A DNA stretch of 64,000 nucleotides from Vespa crabro (lineage: Eukaryota > Arthropoda > Insecta > Hymenoptera > Vespidae), in NCBI RefSeq assembly GCF_910589235.1, contig NC_060973.1, forward strand, positions 5,038,501 through 5,102,500, written 5' to 3'. Within the stretch, counting starts at the first letter, position 1, and every line of letters begins with the position of its first letter. The notes beneath the pieces were generated by a model that saw only the letters and a program-made list of their open reading frames with translations, did not search any database and had not been told where the DNA came from. The translations under genes and the position numbers were made by a program. This document shows positions 38,156-62,216 of the stretch, one piece after another.

Positions 38156-39105
38156 ATGATCGAATTCATCGGCAAATTTCCCTGGACATTGGGGACCTTC
38201 TCTTATTCGTACCTTCTTGTATTATTCTTCTTCATGACGTCCTGTACAACCGCGGAATACGGTAAGTTTTCTTCCTCTTTTCTTCCTTTCAAAGTACCCT
38301 TTTGTATAATGTTATTTTATATGCATTGTTTTAAACGTTTTTCAATCGGTAAGAGTGCGTTTTGTACGAAAACGATAATTGGAAGAAACAATGTTCGGTG
38401 ATTTCTGACAAAATCAAGTTCTTTGTCAAATTCATTGAGAACGATGCGTCTTTAAAGTTCGGCGTACTTTTTTCGTTTTTGGAATATTATGTTGAGGAGT
38501 GTCCCTTAGTTTTGTCTTCTTTTTTTTTTTTTAGATTCAAGAGATGTAGCGAGCATGTCGAACGATAGAACGCAGGACAACGATTTTCGTTCGTGTACTG
38601 AAGGAAAATGCATAAAGAGGACTACACAAAAGATGAGCAGCGGGATGTGGTTCGGACCGCGACTTGGAAAACGTCGAAAGTTTGAGGGTAGAACAGGTAT
38701 GGACACCGAATTGGAGGCTGTCGCTAATGCTTTCGACGATTCAGATTGGACTATTGTCGCTTTATCAGGTAAATGAAAAAATTCGATCAAGGAAAATAGC
38801 TGAAAGTAAGCAGATTATAATTCGTTAATATTAAAAATAATAAATGAAAATTTATATTCGTGGATTGATCGTCTATAGGCGACAAGGGACGGATGGCTAA
38901 TCGAGTCAAGGTCAATCAAGAAGGAGACTATGATGAAAACGAACTTTTTACCAAGTATTTAGCTTCGAAGAATTCGGAGAGCGCACAAGACGAAGGGACG
39001 TTCTCCAGCGAACCATTTTCTTTGACGATTAATCGCGGAAATCGTCGAGTTCCTTTGACGATTTCATCACGGTTTGCTCATCGATCGCGCGTTCTGCCGT
39101 TTTAG
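38156..39105 (+). CDS. Pyrokinin/PBAN-type neuropeptide precursor
   Basis: A secreted prohormone of 188 residues. Coding exons 38156-38261, 38535-38768 and 38879-39105 join in phase 1 at both introns. Residues 1-33 form a signal peptide (hydrophobic LLVLFFFM). After KR (63-64) comes TTQKMSSGMWFGPRL, then G-KRR. The predicted product is a C-terminally amidated WFGPRL peptide of 15 residues. That ending is diagnostic for the FXPRLamide family (pyrokinin/PBAN; also CAPA-type PK1). A spacer resembling other hymenopteran PBAN precursors follows (EAVANAF...W.IV). The C-terminal third contains RVPLTISSRFAHR and PFSLTINRGNRR, where related precursors carry further amidated PRL peptides, but no intact FXPRLG remains here. 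No CAPA-type PRV peptide is present, which favours PBAN over CAPA. Confidence 0.88.
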
Positions 39106-41547
39106 TAAAGAAAAAAAGAATAATAGCCCATAGTTAACTCCCGAAACTTATAAAACAAAAGAGATTCGATTAACCAACGTCTTATTGGAATTACTAAGAA
39201 ATAAAGTATTCACATTTGTTTGCAATCCTTCATTTATTTCATTTCGATCCTATCTTTCTTAAGACGTCAAAAAATAATCATATCGAAACGCGATATTTAC
39301 GTTTGCATAGCGTAGATAATAAAAAAAAAAAGAAAAAAAGGGGGTGTGTATTATTGCTCGAAGATATTATTATTGGTAGGAGAAGGAGAGAGAGAGAAAA
39401 AAAGAAGAAAGAATGAAGGGAAGAGAAGGATGGAGCACGGTGCATTTAGGGGTAATTCCTCGAGCAGCGCTCCGTACCGATGGGCCATGTGGTAACGTTA
39501 GATACAGCTCGTAATCATAAAACACGAAAACACCGGGAACGGATAGAAGATACGGAGTTAACCCATTACCTCGATTTATTTCGACGACGAATAAAAGCAA
39601 CGAATCCAGTTAACATTTACGAATGTAAACTTGCGAGCAAAAACGATCGGTAAAAAACAAAATTTTCCATCTACGAGAAACGGAAAAGAGACGTTCTTTC
39701 TATCCGATCGAATTAAACCGATTCAATGCAAAATGATAATTGGGTAATTTGTCCATTTAAATAATTATGGGAAATTAATAATAATAAAAAAAAAAACAAA
39801 AAGAAAAAAAATATAAAAAGGAAAACTAGCGACCCTTTCCTTTTTTCTTCTTCTTCGACATACGCGACAAATGCGGTATTCGTTGAGCGAAATTAAGGAT
39901 TCGGATTGTGCTCGGTTTTTTTGACTTTTTTATTATTTATATATTCACAAACGTTACAACTTCCAGCTACGCGTACAAGATTCAAAATTCATTCATACGT
40001 CACGTATTATCAGTAGATTTAAACGCACACATACACACATACGCGCACACAGATACATACACACCCGCACGCGCGCGCGCATCGTTCGATCAACCTATAA
40101 CTGTTATTATTATTATTATCGTTTAAACTGCATTTTCTAGCTTAATTTAATTTAACTCAGCATCTAAGTCTTATCGTTAAGTATGTTTATTGTATAACTA
40201 TATATCTATATACATGGCTGACATGACTATTAATTATCGTGAAACGAAGGATCGCAATTCAAGTCATATCTCGTAATAACAAATACGTACGTCTACGGTC
40301 TGTTATTGTTAATCATTGTATACGGGTTATGTTGTACCTACATTTGAAAAAATATTTAAAAATTTCGCCAAACATAAAAGTCGAAAGTGTTTCTTTTTTC
40401 TCTCTCTCTCTTTTTCTAACAATTTTCTATATATTTAACTAACTAGCACTCTTTTCTCCGTCCGTCTATGATTTTCCTTTTCTTTCTTAGCTCGTTGCGA
40501 AGACTTTTCTCGCTTGCTTAAATCCTAGCCTTCGTTTTTTTCTCATTTTTTTCTCGACCTTTTCTTTCTCTCTCACGCAAGCTGCACTAAGTATATTTTT
40601 TAATATTCTTCCCGCATTTTCGATACACAAAATTGAAACGTGGAAGATGGTACGACGTATTCATGAGTATTCGCAAGTAAAATCTCGATTGAAGGCACAA
40701 TTGCACGAACGAAAACCTGCTGCGAGTTTTATTTTATTTATAATTATTACTTTTTCTTTTCCTTCCTTTTCTTTATTTAGAATTAAGCTTAATCTGCAAG
40801 TTTTCTTTATCTTCTTCTTTCTCTTTACCGGACAGTGAATCGTTTCCGTTCTCGGAATACTGCGCGACATACGTTCATGCGAACTACTCTGTTCCCATTG
40901 AATATTAACAAAGTTCTCACAACCACGAGCTGTCCACGATTTATTTCCGTTTATTTCCGCACGATTTTACGAAGGATCGAGGATAACATTAATTCTGTGA
41001 GTCGAGAGCTTTACCGTTTATTTTTTCTTTTTCCTTCGATGATAACTCGACGAAAAAATCAAATATTTATATTTAACGAAATTCTAATCGATACATACAC
41101 GTAGAATTAATATGAATGAAATTAGAAAAAATAAAAAAAAAAAAGAAAAAAAGAATTATTTACTACATACAAACATACTACTTATATACAAACATACTAA
41201 TAGATGAAAGCAAAGAATCGATGAAGAAAAATACGATATATACAACAATAGAAAATACGTAATAATCAGAGCAGAGAGGAGAAAAGTCAATGTAGGGCTA
41301 GGGGGAAAGAGGGGGACAGTATCTGTACAAACTCAAGGCAGTTGATTCAAACGTTTTGCCGGAGATTCGTGACTTTGCTCTTATTTTTCTCCTTCCCTTC
41401 GCTTTTCGTACAAGTTAAATAAACAAGTAGAGGTCGTCGTAATTTTCGCTCGGAGAGTGGCATCACCGCGAAATTAACTTTACACACTGAGACCGTATAA
41501 GTTCTCTATATAATGTGTGTATATTTGTGTATAATATTTATGCATTG

Positions 41548-41607
41548 TATATGTACAGGCAACGGTACAAATTAACCGTATTATAAGAGGGGTTGCCTGT
41601 ATATATA
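41548..41607. other. Inverted repeat able to form a 16-bp stem
   Basis: ACAGGCAAC (41555-41563) and GTTGCCTGT (41592-41600), extended by seven further outward pairs including one G-U, around a 28-base loop. Confidence 0.6.
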
Positions 41608-42183
41608 ATCATTTCTTTTTAGCAGCTGCTTTTATATATGTGTATATATATATATGCGCGCACGGATTTCTTACACATTTTTTTATTTTTTTTTTTGTTT
41701 TTATTAACCGTTAACCTCATCCTTTTTTTTTTATATAATAATGCAAGCCTTAAGTATAAAATTAAGAATTATTAGCAGCAAAACTAAGTAACGATGTATA
41801 CGTACGAGTCCGTGCATATGATCTTTTGCGTCCTGTACGTAAGTCTATCTATGTTGTAGTCTCTATATCTTAATATTTTTCTATATTTATTATACACTTC
41901 TTCTTCTTCGGTTTTTTGTAGCACAAATTGCGATTGTTCGCGTGTGTGTGTGTGTGTGTATATGTGTGTGCATGTCTTTACGGAAATATGTGGCTATTTA
42001 CAAATGTACTATGTGTTACAAAATTACCTTTTTTCTATTTTTTTTTTATATCAGGGAAGAAGACGATCGTGCACCATTTGAAAATAATCCAATGCAAAAG
42101 ATCTATTTTTTATATTATGATAGGCTCCCGCATTTCGTGGGAAAATATTTCTCATTATATCTACAACATTATATTTTATCGTG

Positions 42184-42211
42184 GATATAACATATAGGGG
42201 TATGTTATATC
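42184..42211. other. Perfect 11-bp hairpin with 6-base loop
   Basis: GATATAACATA, loop TAGGGG, then TATGTTATATC. Confidence 0.75.
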
Positions 42212-43084
42212 TCGAAGGACGCCATAAAGTTTATTGGCTCATTTCCTGATCGATTTCTAAACTTAATCAATGAATCTAATTCTAAAATCTTACATTTATA
42301 GAACGTTGTCATCGTAATAGTATAGCGCGCCCGTGTTAAGTTATTATTTAATTCGTTTAAAAATAAAATCAAATATCGCCGCTTATGAAATGGCAACCAA
42401 AGATTATGAAAGAAATATGTACATTATGAGCCATTCATTCCTTTTTCATTCTTTTTATTCCTGGATATTAAGTGTGTAATTATTAGTTTGTGCTAGTTCA
42501 CGTTTAATTCTTCATCCGTAGATGTGACTCATCGGTTATATTTTCGATTTTACATATATTCATAATTTTTAAGTAAAACGTCGACTGTAGACCGAAGAAT
42601 AGTTTTTTTTTTTAGAAATTTGCTTAAGTTCGTCCTTATGCGAGGTTAATTTGTTGGAAGAAAATTGAAATGGAAAAAGAAAAATTATTACCGAATTTAA
42701 TTTTTCCCTTCTCAACTCTTGTCAATTTGCAAAGTGCTACCGAAAATCTATTAATTTTATTATCGCAAAAGGATTACGTGTATTTGAGATACAAAAATAT
42801 AAGAGATGCCTAAATGCTTTCCTTTTTTTTCCGTCAAAATGTAGCAAGCGTTTCGAAGAAATTAATTTTAATCGTGTTATAAGTAGTATTTAATAAATGC
42901 ACCTCTTTTTTCTTATACATATACGATGTAATATTTTCGACAGTTCTTATTATACCGGTTATAATGTATGCGGTACGTGTGACTAGTGCGTTTCAATGAG
43001 AATAAGAAGGGCATGTTTACACAATAAACGAATTTTTGCAGCATACATAGTGTATCGTTTCTTTTATCTGCCATTTTATATACC

Positions 43085-43195
43085 TACATACATACATACA
43101 TACATACATACATAATATATATATATATATATGTATATATATACATATATATACACATATATATGTATATATATATATATGTATGTATGTATAGA
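43085..43195. repeat. Compound TACA/TA/TATG microsatellite
   Basis: (TACA)n, then mixed TA/TATG/TACA blocks, then (TATG)n. The overall arrangement is roughly palindromic. Confidence 0.9.
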
Positions 43196-43939
43196 TTTAG
43201 TTTAAGTATGTACTTTTACATATGAATTATGGTAAAATGCATAAAACATAGGTAACTAAAATATTTTTCATTTTATCTTATCGGAAGATTAAAAAAGAGC
43301 CGTTAAAGAAAGTCTATCGAAAAGAAGCGTTTGTTAATTATTACAAATTTCATTTCTATTGCATTCTGTAATTTTCTCTCTCTAAAAAATGAAAAAAGAA
43401 AAAAAGATCTACAATATAAATCGGTTTCGTTATTTTATCTCTTTCTGAGTACAATCGTACAACATGATATTTACAAGAGCATTTTTCACGTTATACAAAG
43501 CGAATCATCCGACATTTTTAAATACCTTGATACCTTTAAATATCCGTTTTATTAATTTTTCTAAATGACGAAATCATTATTCTCAAGGCATTATCCAAAT
43601 TAAAGATGACTCACCCTGTACACGTATACGCGTATATACAAATCTATCGTATCACTTTTATTGAACGGCACGAAATAAATAACAAGTAGATGCTTTTAAT
43701 GATGAACACGAAATCCATCACGGCATTGAAGGTATGTAATATCATAGCTTTATGATTTTCTTGCAAAAAACAGTTATTTCGTTACCTGAGGAACGTTTTT
43801 TTTCTATCTCATCTTCTCTTTAAAATACGAAGCGTTCGAACGAGTTCACGCGAAGCGCGTTATCTAATTTACCGTCCTGACTGTTTAACGATATTTCTTT
43901 TGTCGGCAGTGATTCATGTAGATCGTTTAGACGGCGAAA

Positions 43940-43940
<1 letters not shown>

Positions 43941-44010
<70 letters not shown>
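43941..44010. repeat. (CT)n microsatellite
   Basis: About 33 CT units. Confidence 0.95.
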
Positions 44011-44013
<3 letters not shown>

Positions 44014-44401
44014 AATAAAAAAAAAATATTATGAGAAGAGGCGAACAGTCGTTATTACTTTATATATTTTTCCTATCTAATCCGGTTAGAATAATGGTAA
44101 GCTCTTTATTATAACAAAGTACTTTTGTACGTGTCTCGTGTGAACGACAAAAAGAATATTTCTTCTCTTGACACAACTAAAAAACTTGTTCAACGACAAA
44201 GATGAAAGAACAAGAGATGTTTCGGTGAAACCAGAAAAAAATTAGATATTGTAGGCTCTATTGCACGAAATTCGGCACACTTCTATAGCATGTTCGTTCG
44301 ACGCAGTTTAGAATAACAGTTTTCTTAGTACCTATAGGAAGAAATTCTGTGTATTTGGCAAATTTAAATATCATTTCTTTTCTACTTGCTTTTTCTGTAA
44401 C

Positions 44402-44469
44402 TATATATATATATATATTATTATAATATATATAATAATATATACATAATATATATAATATTATATATA

Positions 44470-44514
<45 letters not shown>
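44402..44514. repeat. TA-rich microsatellite
   Basis: TA and ATAATA repeats over ~110 bp, ending in ~20 pure TA units. Confidence 0.9.
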
Positions 44515-44518
<4 letters not shown>

Positions 44519-44957
44519 TTTTTCTAGCAATTGTATTTACATCACGCTGTACACGCGAATTCGTAGGACAAAAAAAAAAAGAAAAAAAAAAAAAATAGAA
44601 AAGAAAAAAAAATCGTATATAAATAGGAAACTTCTCCTGGGATATGCATTTTTAGTGCTTACTTGAGGGAAAAAAAAGGGATTTTAATTGAAAACCTACA
44701 ACTTTTCCCTTCTCCTTATTTCATGCTGCCTCGATCAAAAACGTGCTATTTTTACTCGAATCTTTGCAACTTTTTCTCCCTCTCTCTTTCCTTTTTCATT
44801 TAACGACAATAATAATCATTACATATTCTTCATCATAAGCGATATCACGTAAGAACCGAAATTTTTTCCAATATGCACTATAAATTAAATACAGTAAATC
44901 AAACTCACATATAAAATCTAATTATTTGTCCTAATTTCGTTATAGAATATCAGTTAT

Positions 44958-44958
44958 C

Positions 44959-45051
<93 letters not shown>

Positions 45052-45306
45052 TTAATAATAATAATAAGAAGAAGAAGAATGATAATATTATTCTAACCCC
45101 TCGATACATCTTTCTCCAGCTGTATTTGTAATGATTAAGCAGCTTAGTTCTAGCATATTTCATTCGTTTTCACATTGACCCCGTTACTGTAATAGTACTG
45201 TCTGCAGCAACGATACTAATAGTAGCAATAACAGCAGTAGTAATATTATTACTAATAATGACAGTAGTAATAGTAGCACTAGCAGCAATAATAATAGCGA
45301 TAATAG
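44958..45306. repeat. (ATA)n trinucleotide array and degenerate AGTAAT-type repeats
   Basis: About 35 near-perfect ATA units at 44958-45070. After a gap, imperfect AGT/AAT/AGC trinucleotides run from ~45190 to 45306. Confidence 0.85.
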
Positions 45307-46804
45307 TATAACCGTCCTTAAATATACAGATACTACCACCGTATATGATGCTCGAGCGTCACAATTTCGATGAAACATTCATGAATCTCTTCTGCGGGCT
45401 CTTCTCTTTTTCTTCGTCCTCATCTTTATTTGTTTAATCGAGTGATTTCCCAAATGGCATATATTCGATAAATATGTACAAGCGAAAGTTTCACCGAAAG
45501 TGCAACATTCGTTTATATTTATCAGCCCGTTGTTAATACTTTATTCGATCAACGATTAAATTTGTTATTCAAATATTAAGTTGGCTTAACAATGTACAAT
45601 TAAAGTTCTCATCTTTGTAAGAATGTTTCTTTCGCCATGTCAACATTAAAAAACGATAAACGTCTATGTGAGAATTCCATTTATCGTTTTAATTAATTGT
45701 TATATGGTAACACGATACAACAACATAAATATATAGGGGGAGATACATTAATTTTACTATAATCAGAACTTGAATTGTGTTAATCATTAATCCAATTGAT
45801 GAATAAATAACAAATATAATTGATTGCATGAAATATTGTCAGCGCTAATTATTAATGACAGACGATATTTATGTAATTATCGTCTCGTCGATATTCATTT
45901 AATTATCTAATCGATATATGCCACATTATCATTGAATCTTAAGCCGCACGAACCTTTAATAAGCTTAGACCTTACGAAATCGTATATGTCCGATATACGA
46001 GATCATACACTAGCGAAAAACTCTATTGATTTCTTTTATTTCTTTATTATTTTCCTTATTCTTTTCTTTCTTCCTTCTGTTGCTTCAAAATGATTCTCTT
46101 TATCATCACTGCTTGCTAATAAATTTGATTTTTTTAATTTTTAACGTGCTAATCCGTCCGTAAAAGATCGATTTAAAATGAAATTTTAACTACTCATTCA
46201 CCAGAGGTAAATAATTATTATGCACGCAAAGGAATAAAAAATAAGGATTTGGATCTTTCACAGAAATGGTTATGATTGGCTTTCTTACCAATCGACTTTT
46301 TCAATCGTTCTTACAGTTCCTCTAACAAACTTTTTTTTTAGTTCCCCTAAAAAATTAGTGGAATCGAGGAAAAATTTGTCACGCGATAACAGCTACGGCA
46401 CTCTAAGCAAGGATTGAAAAATGAGTTAAATTATCATCTTAAATAAAATTCTAAAACATTTTCACGACTAACGACATACCTTATAATTCGCACAATTTTC
46501 AGAACAGGATGTATTGCTGCGAGGAGCTTTGAAATACCGGTTTAAGGCTTAAACATACCGTCATCGTCCCAACGACGACACAATCGATCTTTCAACGACG
46601 ATACTTTTTTCACGTTTACTCCCTTGCACGATTTCTTTTAAGAACACCATTGTCTCTCTCCTTCTCTCTCTCTCGCTCGCTGATCCTTGTTAAGGTCATG
46701 AATTTACACGAGTCCGTCTTAAACGATAGACTTTTTCTCATCTTGTCTCTTCTTCAATGTTTCCGCACGAAAATGATAGTTCGTAGGTGATACGAACGAG
46801 CAAA

Positions 46805-58307
<11,503 letters not shown>

Positions 58308-60447
58308 CTTGAATCGCACGCGCGGAGACACAAAAACACGAGGCAGCAGCAGCAGCAGCAGCAGCAATGGGGTGGTCCCACCTCCTCTATATACTTCGTA
58401 GTTGTCTCTCTCTCTCTCCCTCTCTCTCTCTCTATCTCTACCTATATCTACCTATATCTATCTCAGTCTTGCGACGCGGGGTTTTTTCCTTCTTTCGTTT
58501 CTTCTGAAGTTTCTCACTTCCGTTTAAAATTTATCGAAACAACACTAGTTACTTTCCAACGGGGAAGAAATGTAAGATAACACAAGTACTCGCCGGTTTC
58601 ATGAATGACTCACCCGTCGATTTATCTTCTTGTTCGGTAGGAAAGAGAAAAGGAGAGAGTGAGAATCCTAACCACGAACGTATTCCCGATCACTCAGGTC
58701 ATTAATAAAATAGTGTTACCATCGTGCCGTGCTTCGAGCGCATGGTGGTATTCAGCCGGTGTGTGAAATATCGTTAAGAACGATGAGAACACCCGCGCGC
58801 TCTAGCTTGCCTTCCCCCCACTCTCTCAGTTTAGCTCTATTCGTCGATTGTTAAATGTTGCACGCAGGGACAATACACACCCAACACCCCCACGCGGTTG
58901 CAGCCGTCGTTCTCTTCCTTGGTGTATATCCGCTGTTATGTTCGTGTAATGTCGCGTCGTACTTTTCTTCCCGGTATGAACTCGCGCACGCGCGTCCTCG
59001 AACTTTCTTACTAGACTTTTTGTCGTGATCGTGGCGAAAGTACTACGGACGAAATGGGTACTGCCAGCGCCGGTACGATGCCACGCGAGAGACGATTCGA
59101 GAATCCCTCCCTCCCTCCCTCTCTCTTTCTCTCTCTCTCTTATTCCTTCTTCTTCTTCCTACTCTAACCTTTCACCACGTGCGCCTTTTAAAATTCTCCT
59201 ATATGTCTCAAATAATATTCTTTTTTTCTATTCAAGGAGATGCTTGTTTCTTTTTCTCTACGAAATGCACACTGCTGACTCGTCCTTTTCCAAATGAGGG
59301 ATGATAAAAGAAAAGCAAAGAAAAAGAGAGGGAGAGGGAGAGAGAGAGAGATTTCGTATTCGTAAGGTCTTTCGTACCTTGCTCGTCTCGTTCTGCTTGC
59401 TCGATGACGATAAACGATCTTTCTGACTTCGTGTACTTTCCTCTGAACGAACGAAAATACACCTTTCCGAATTAAACGAGTACGTACCGTATGTGTCGAG
59501 AGACGACGATAACGAGCAGAGCAAAAGTGGTAGAATACCGGGGAGACTCGTTTTATCTTCGAAACGAATTTATCTTCTTTTATGGTTATACTTGTACACC
59601 GTGTAATGTTTCTTCTCATTCGTCGTATCGTCGCCGTAGATTCTTTCTTCTCTGATTCGTAATGTCTAGCAACATTGTCGTAGTGTTGCGCTCTCATGTA
59701 TTACGTAAACACGGCGCATTTTCGACAATCCTTTTTCACAAGAAAGCAGTTCGTAAAACACATGTGGCCAACGATGCCTCCTGGCCTCTAAGCGAGCCGC
59801 TCGACGGACTTCCTGTTCGTTCTTAAAGCATCGCATGGTGGCGCCACCGGTCCTTCCTCCTTCGATTGTTTAGCGGGAAACTTCAAACGCGAATTCTATT
59901 CATTCGGACTAAGAAGAATGATATGTACCTCCTTATACGCGTTTTAACAAAATTTCCTTACCTGGGAGAAAAGAAAGAAAAAGCAAGTCCTTTCATCTGT
60001 GCAACGATAAAATATAAGACCGACGAAAACTTGATAATTAAATGATATTGGGGTAAAATTATTGGCGCATTGTCAATTTCAACCCTAGCCTCGACATATA
60101 TAATACTTTTAACATTTTTATTCCTTTTCTTTTTTTCCTCATCTTTTTTATTTCACAATAACAAGTTATTGTAAATTATTGTTTTGTAATGGGTGTACTA
60201 GTTTACGCACCGGTTTTAAGTACAAAGAAAATACAACTCTTATCCCAGTGTAAACATGTATATTCTTATATAAATACGGCAGAGACATAAAATTCTTGCC
60301 CCTTGAAAAAACTTGGCAAAAAATACAATTCCAATCGCCTCGTCGGAAGTGATCCTAACTACTCCGTATAATAATAATAATAATATAAAACTAGCGATTT
60401 GGCCGATCGACAATTCGGTTTACATTCAAAATGTTACGCCTTTCGTG

Positions 60448-60481
<34 letters not shown>

Positions 60482-60610
60482 TTTTTTCATATTTTTATAA
60501 ATGGCGACAAATTAAAGATGACTTTTTTTAACGACGATTAGACATTCGTTTTCTTTATTTTAAACATAAATTTTCAACTATTTCCTCCGTCATAAAAATA
60601 TCACGTATTG
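58308..60610. other. Interval between LARP1 start and ABHD18 3' end
   Basis: Left end: LARP1 5' UTR and promoter, with (CAG)n at ~58343-58366 and a CT-rich stretch at ~58402-58455. A relatively GC-rich zone (58700-59000) is probably promoter. Right end: 3' UTR of ABHD18, with (TA)n at ~60451-60479. No supported coding sequence; open frames around 59025-59700 are low in complexity or antisense to each other. Confidence 0.55.
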
Positions 60611-62165
60611 TCAACTAACGTCTAGAGGATATTTTTTCAATGACCGCTGAAATGCTTCGGCAATTGTCGATCTAAAAGAAAGAACAAAAAGAAGAAGAAA
60701 AAAAAGATAAAAAGAAACAGAAATAAGCAATCCGTTATATTATATATATATATGGAATTAAGTTGGGATTAATTTAACAAAATAAATCTATACCTAAAGA
60801 CTTTTTGGTGAAGAAGATATGCGCTCACATGACCGGCGTCGATGTAGCGTATCTCAGCTCCAGGCCAAATTTTTTCTAAACTCATACAACTATCTCGTGG
60901 AACATAAGCGTCGTTACGCGCACAGACAGCTATTATGAGTTCCGTATCGACGGGAACTTCGAAATTTTTTAAATGTGTACACTCATCCATTATACCACGC
61001 ATAAATTGCAAGGCTTCCCTCTCGCGCCATTTCCCGTCTGAAAATAGTGGGTGCTTCGATACGGGAAATAAACAAACACCTGTTGCCAAAAAAGAAAAAA
61101 AAAGAAAAGAAAAGAAAGAAAAAAAGAAAAGAAAGAAAAAAAAAAGAAAAGAAAAGAATCTCAATATTACCATGCTCACATTTATTTGTACAATAATGTA
61201 ATTTTCGATTAGTTAAATTCAATTGAGTAATGTGTTAAATCGAATTATTTGAAAATTGCAACTTACAATGAAATGTTCTTCGTACACACGTACTTACGTA
61301 AGCAACGTAACGAAATATAAAATAAAAACAATATCATAACTCCATAATTGTACTTAAACTAATGGGGGACAATAATAGTCGTTTGTTTGGTTAATGTCGT
61401 TAGAGAAAGACGTTTATAATGTTGAAATCAACGGATACAAATTGGTACGTTCTCTTACCCTTGGGTGCCTCTAAATCGTTTGATTTAAATTTCTTCGATA
61501 TAAGGTTCAGAGAAAACAATTTCGCCGCGGATTTTTCCTCTGCTACTTGACGCATCATATCGTTTCCTTTGCTCCTCTTATACGCATTATCTAGGCAATT
61601 ATTATCAATTTCGTTCTCAATTTTATCGTTAATTTTATTGTCATTCGGTCCAGCATCGTCCCCAGAAGTAATAAGACCATCTTCTTCGTCATTACTCTTT
61701 CGAAATTCATTCTTCAATCTATTTATTCTGTTCATGCTAGCAGGATAATGTTTCGCGAAATGTTGCCCAGCCAAGAATGCTTCCTATAAATACAGAAACC
61801 AATTAACCAAAGGCCATCGATTAGACCAAAAGAAATATATACCGAGGAAAGTAATTTATCGAATGGATTTACCTCTTCTTCGATGACTTTCACCATTTTT
61901 GCAAGATCATTCTGATAAATTTCATTAGAGAAATATTGGCTTTCTAAGAGATTCCAGTTTATTGAAGCACTCATAACGCCTTCTGTGAATACAGGCGAGG
62001 CTGTCGACCAAGAAAGACACGGTACCAGGGCTATGGGTTTTGGCCAGTTTGTAGCGGCCAACGATGCCATCTATAAAACAAAGGATGTTATTCATAAGGA
62101 GAAAGAAAACACTTGTCCTCACATTACTACACACACACACACACACACATACACACACACACACG

Positions 62166-62216
<51 letters not shown>

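Larger units (their letters stand above)
39106..46804. other. 7.7-kb interval between neuropeptide gene and LARP1; probable long LARP1 3' UTR on the right
   Basis: AT-rich, with no supported coding sequence on either strand. The part adjoining 46805 must contain the LARP1 3' UTR (minus strand), whose end I cannot place. It holds many simple repeats: (TG)n ~41942-41960, TACA/TA mixed 43085-43195, (CT)n 43941-44010, TA-rich 44402-44514, (ATA)n 44958-45070 and degenerate AGTAAT-type repeats 45190-45306. Two hairpins are at 41548-41607 and 42184-42211. Confidence 0.5.

Noticed and set aside
41942..42197. Cys/Val-rich open frames near the (TG)n repeat
   Set aside because: The Cys-Val alternation is encoded by the TG microsatellite; no signal peptide plus cysteine framework of a real peptide.
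58308..58367. Upstream in-frame Met for LARP1 (20 extra residues with poly-Leu)
   Set aside because: Poly-Leu is the translation of (CAG)n on the other strand; MAAKVV is the more typical start.
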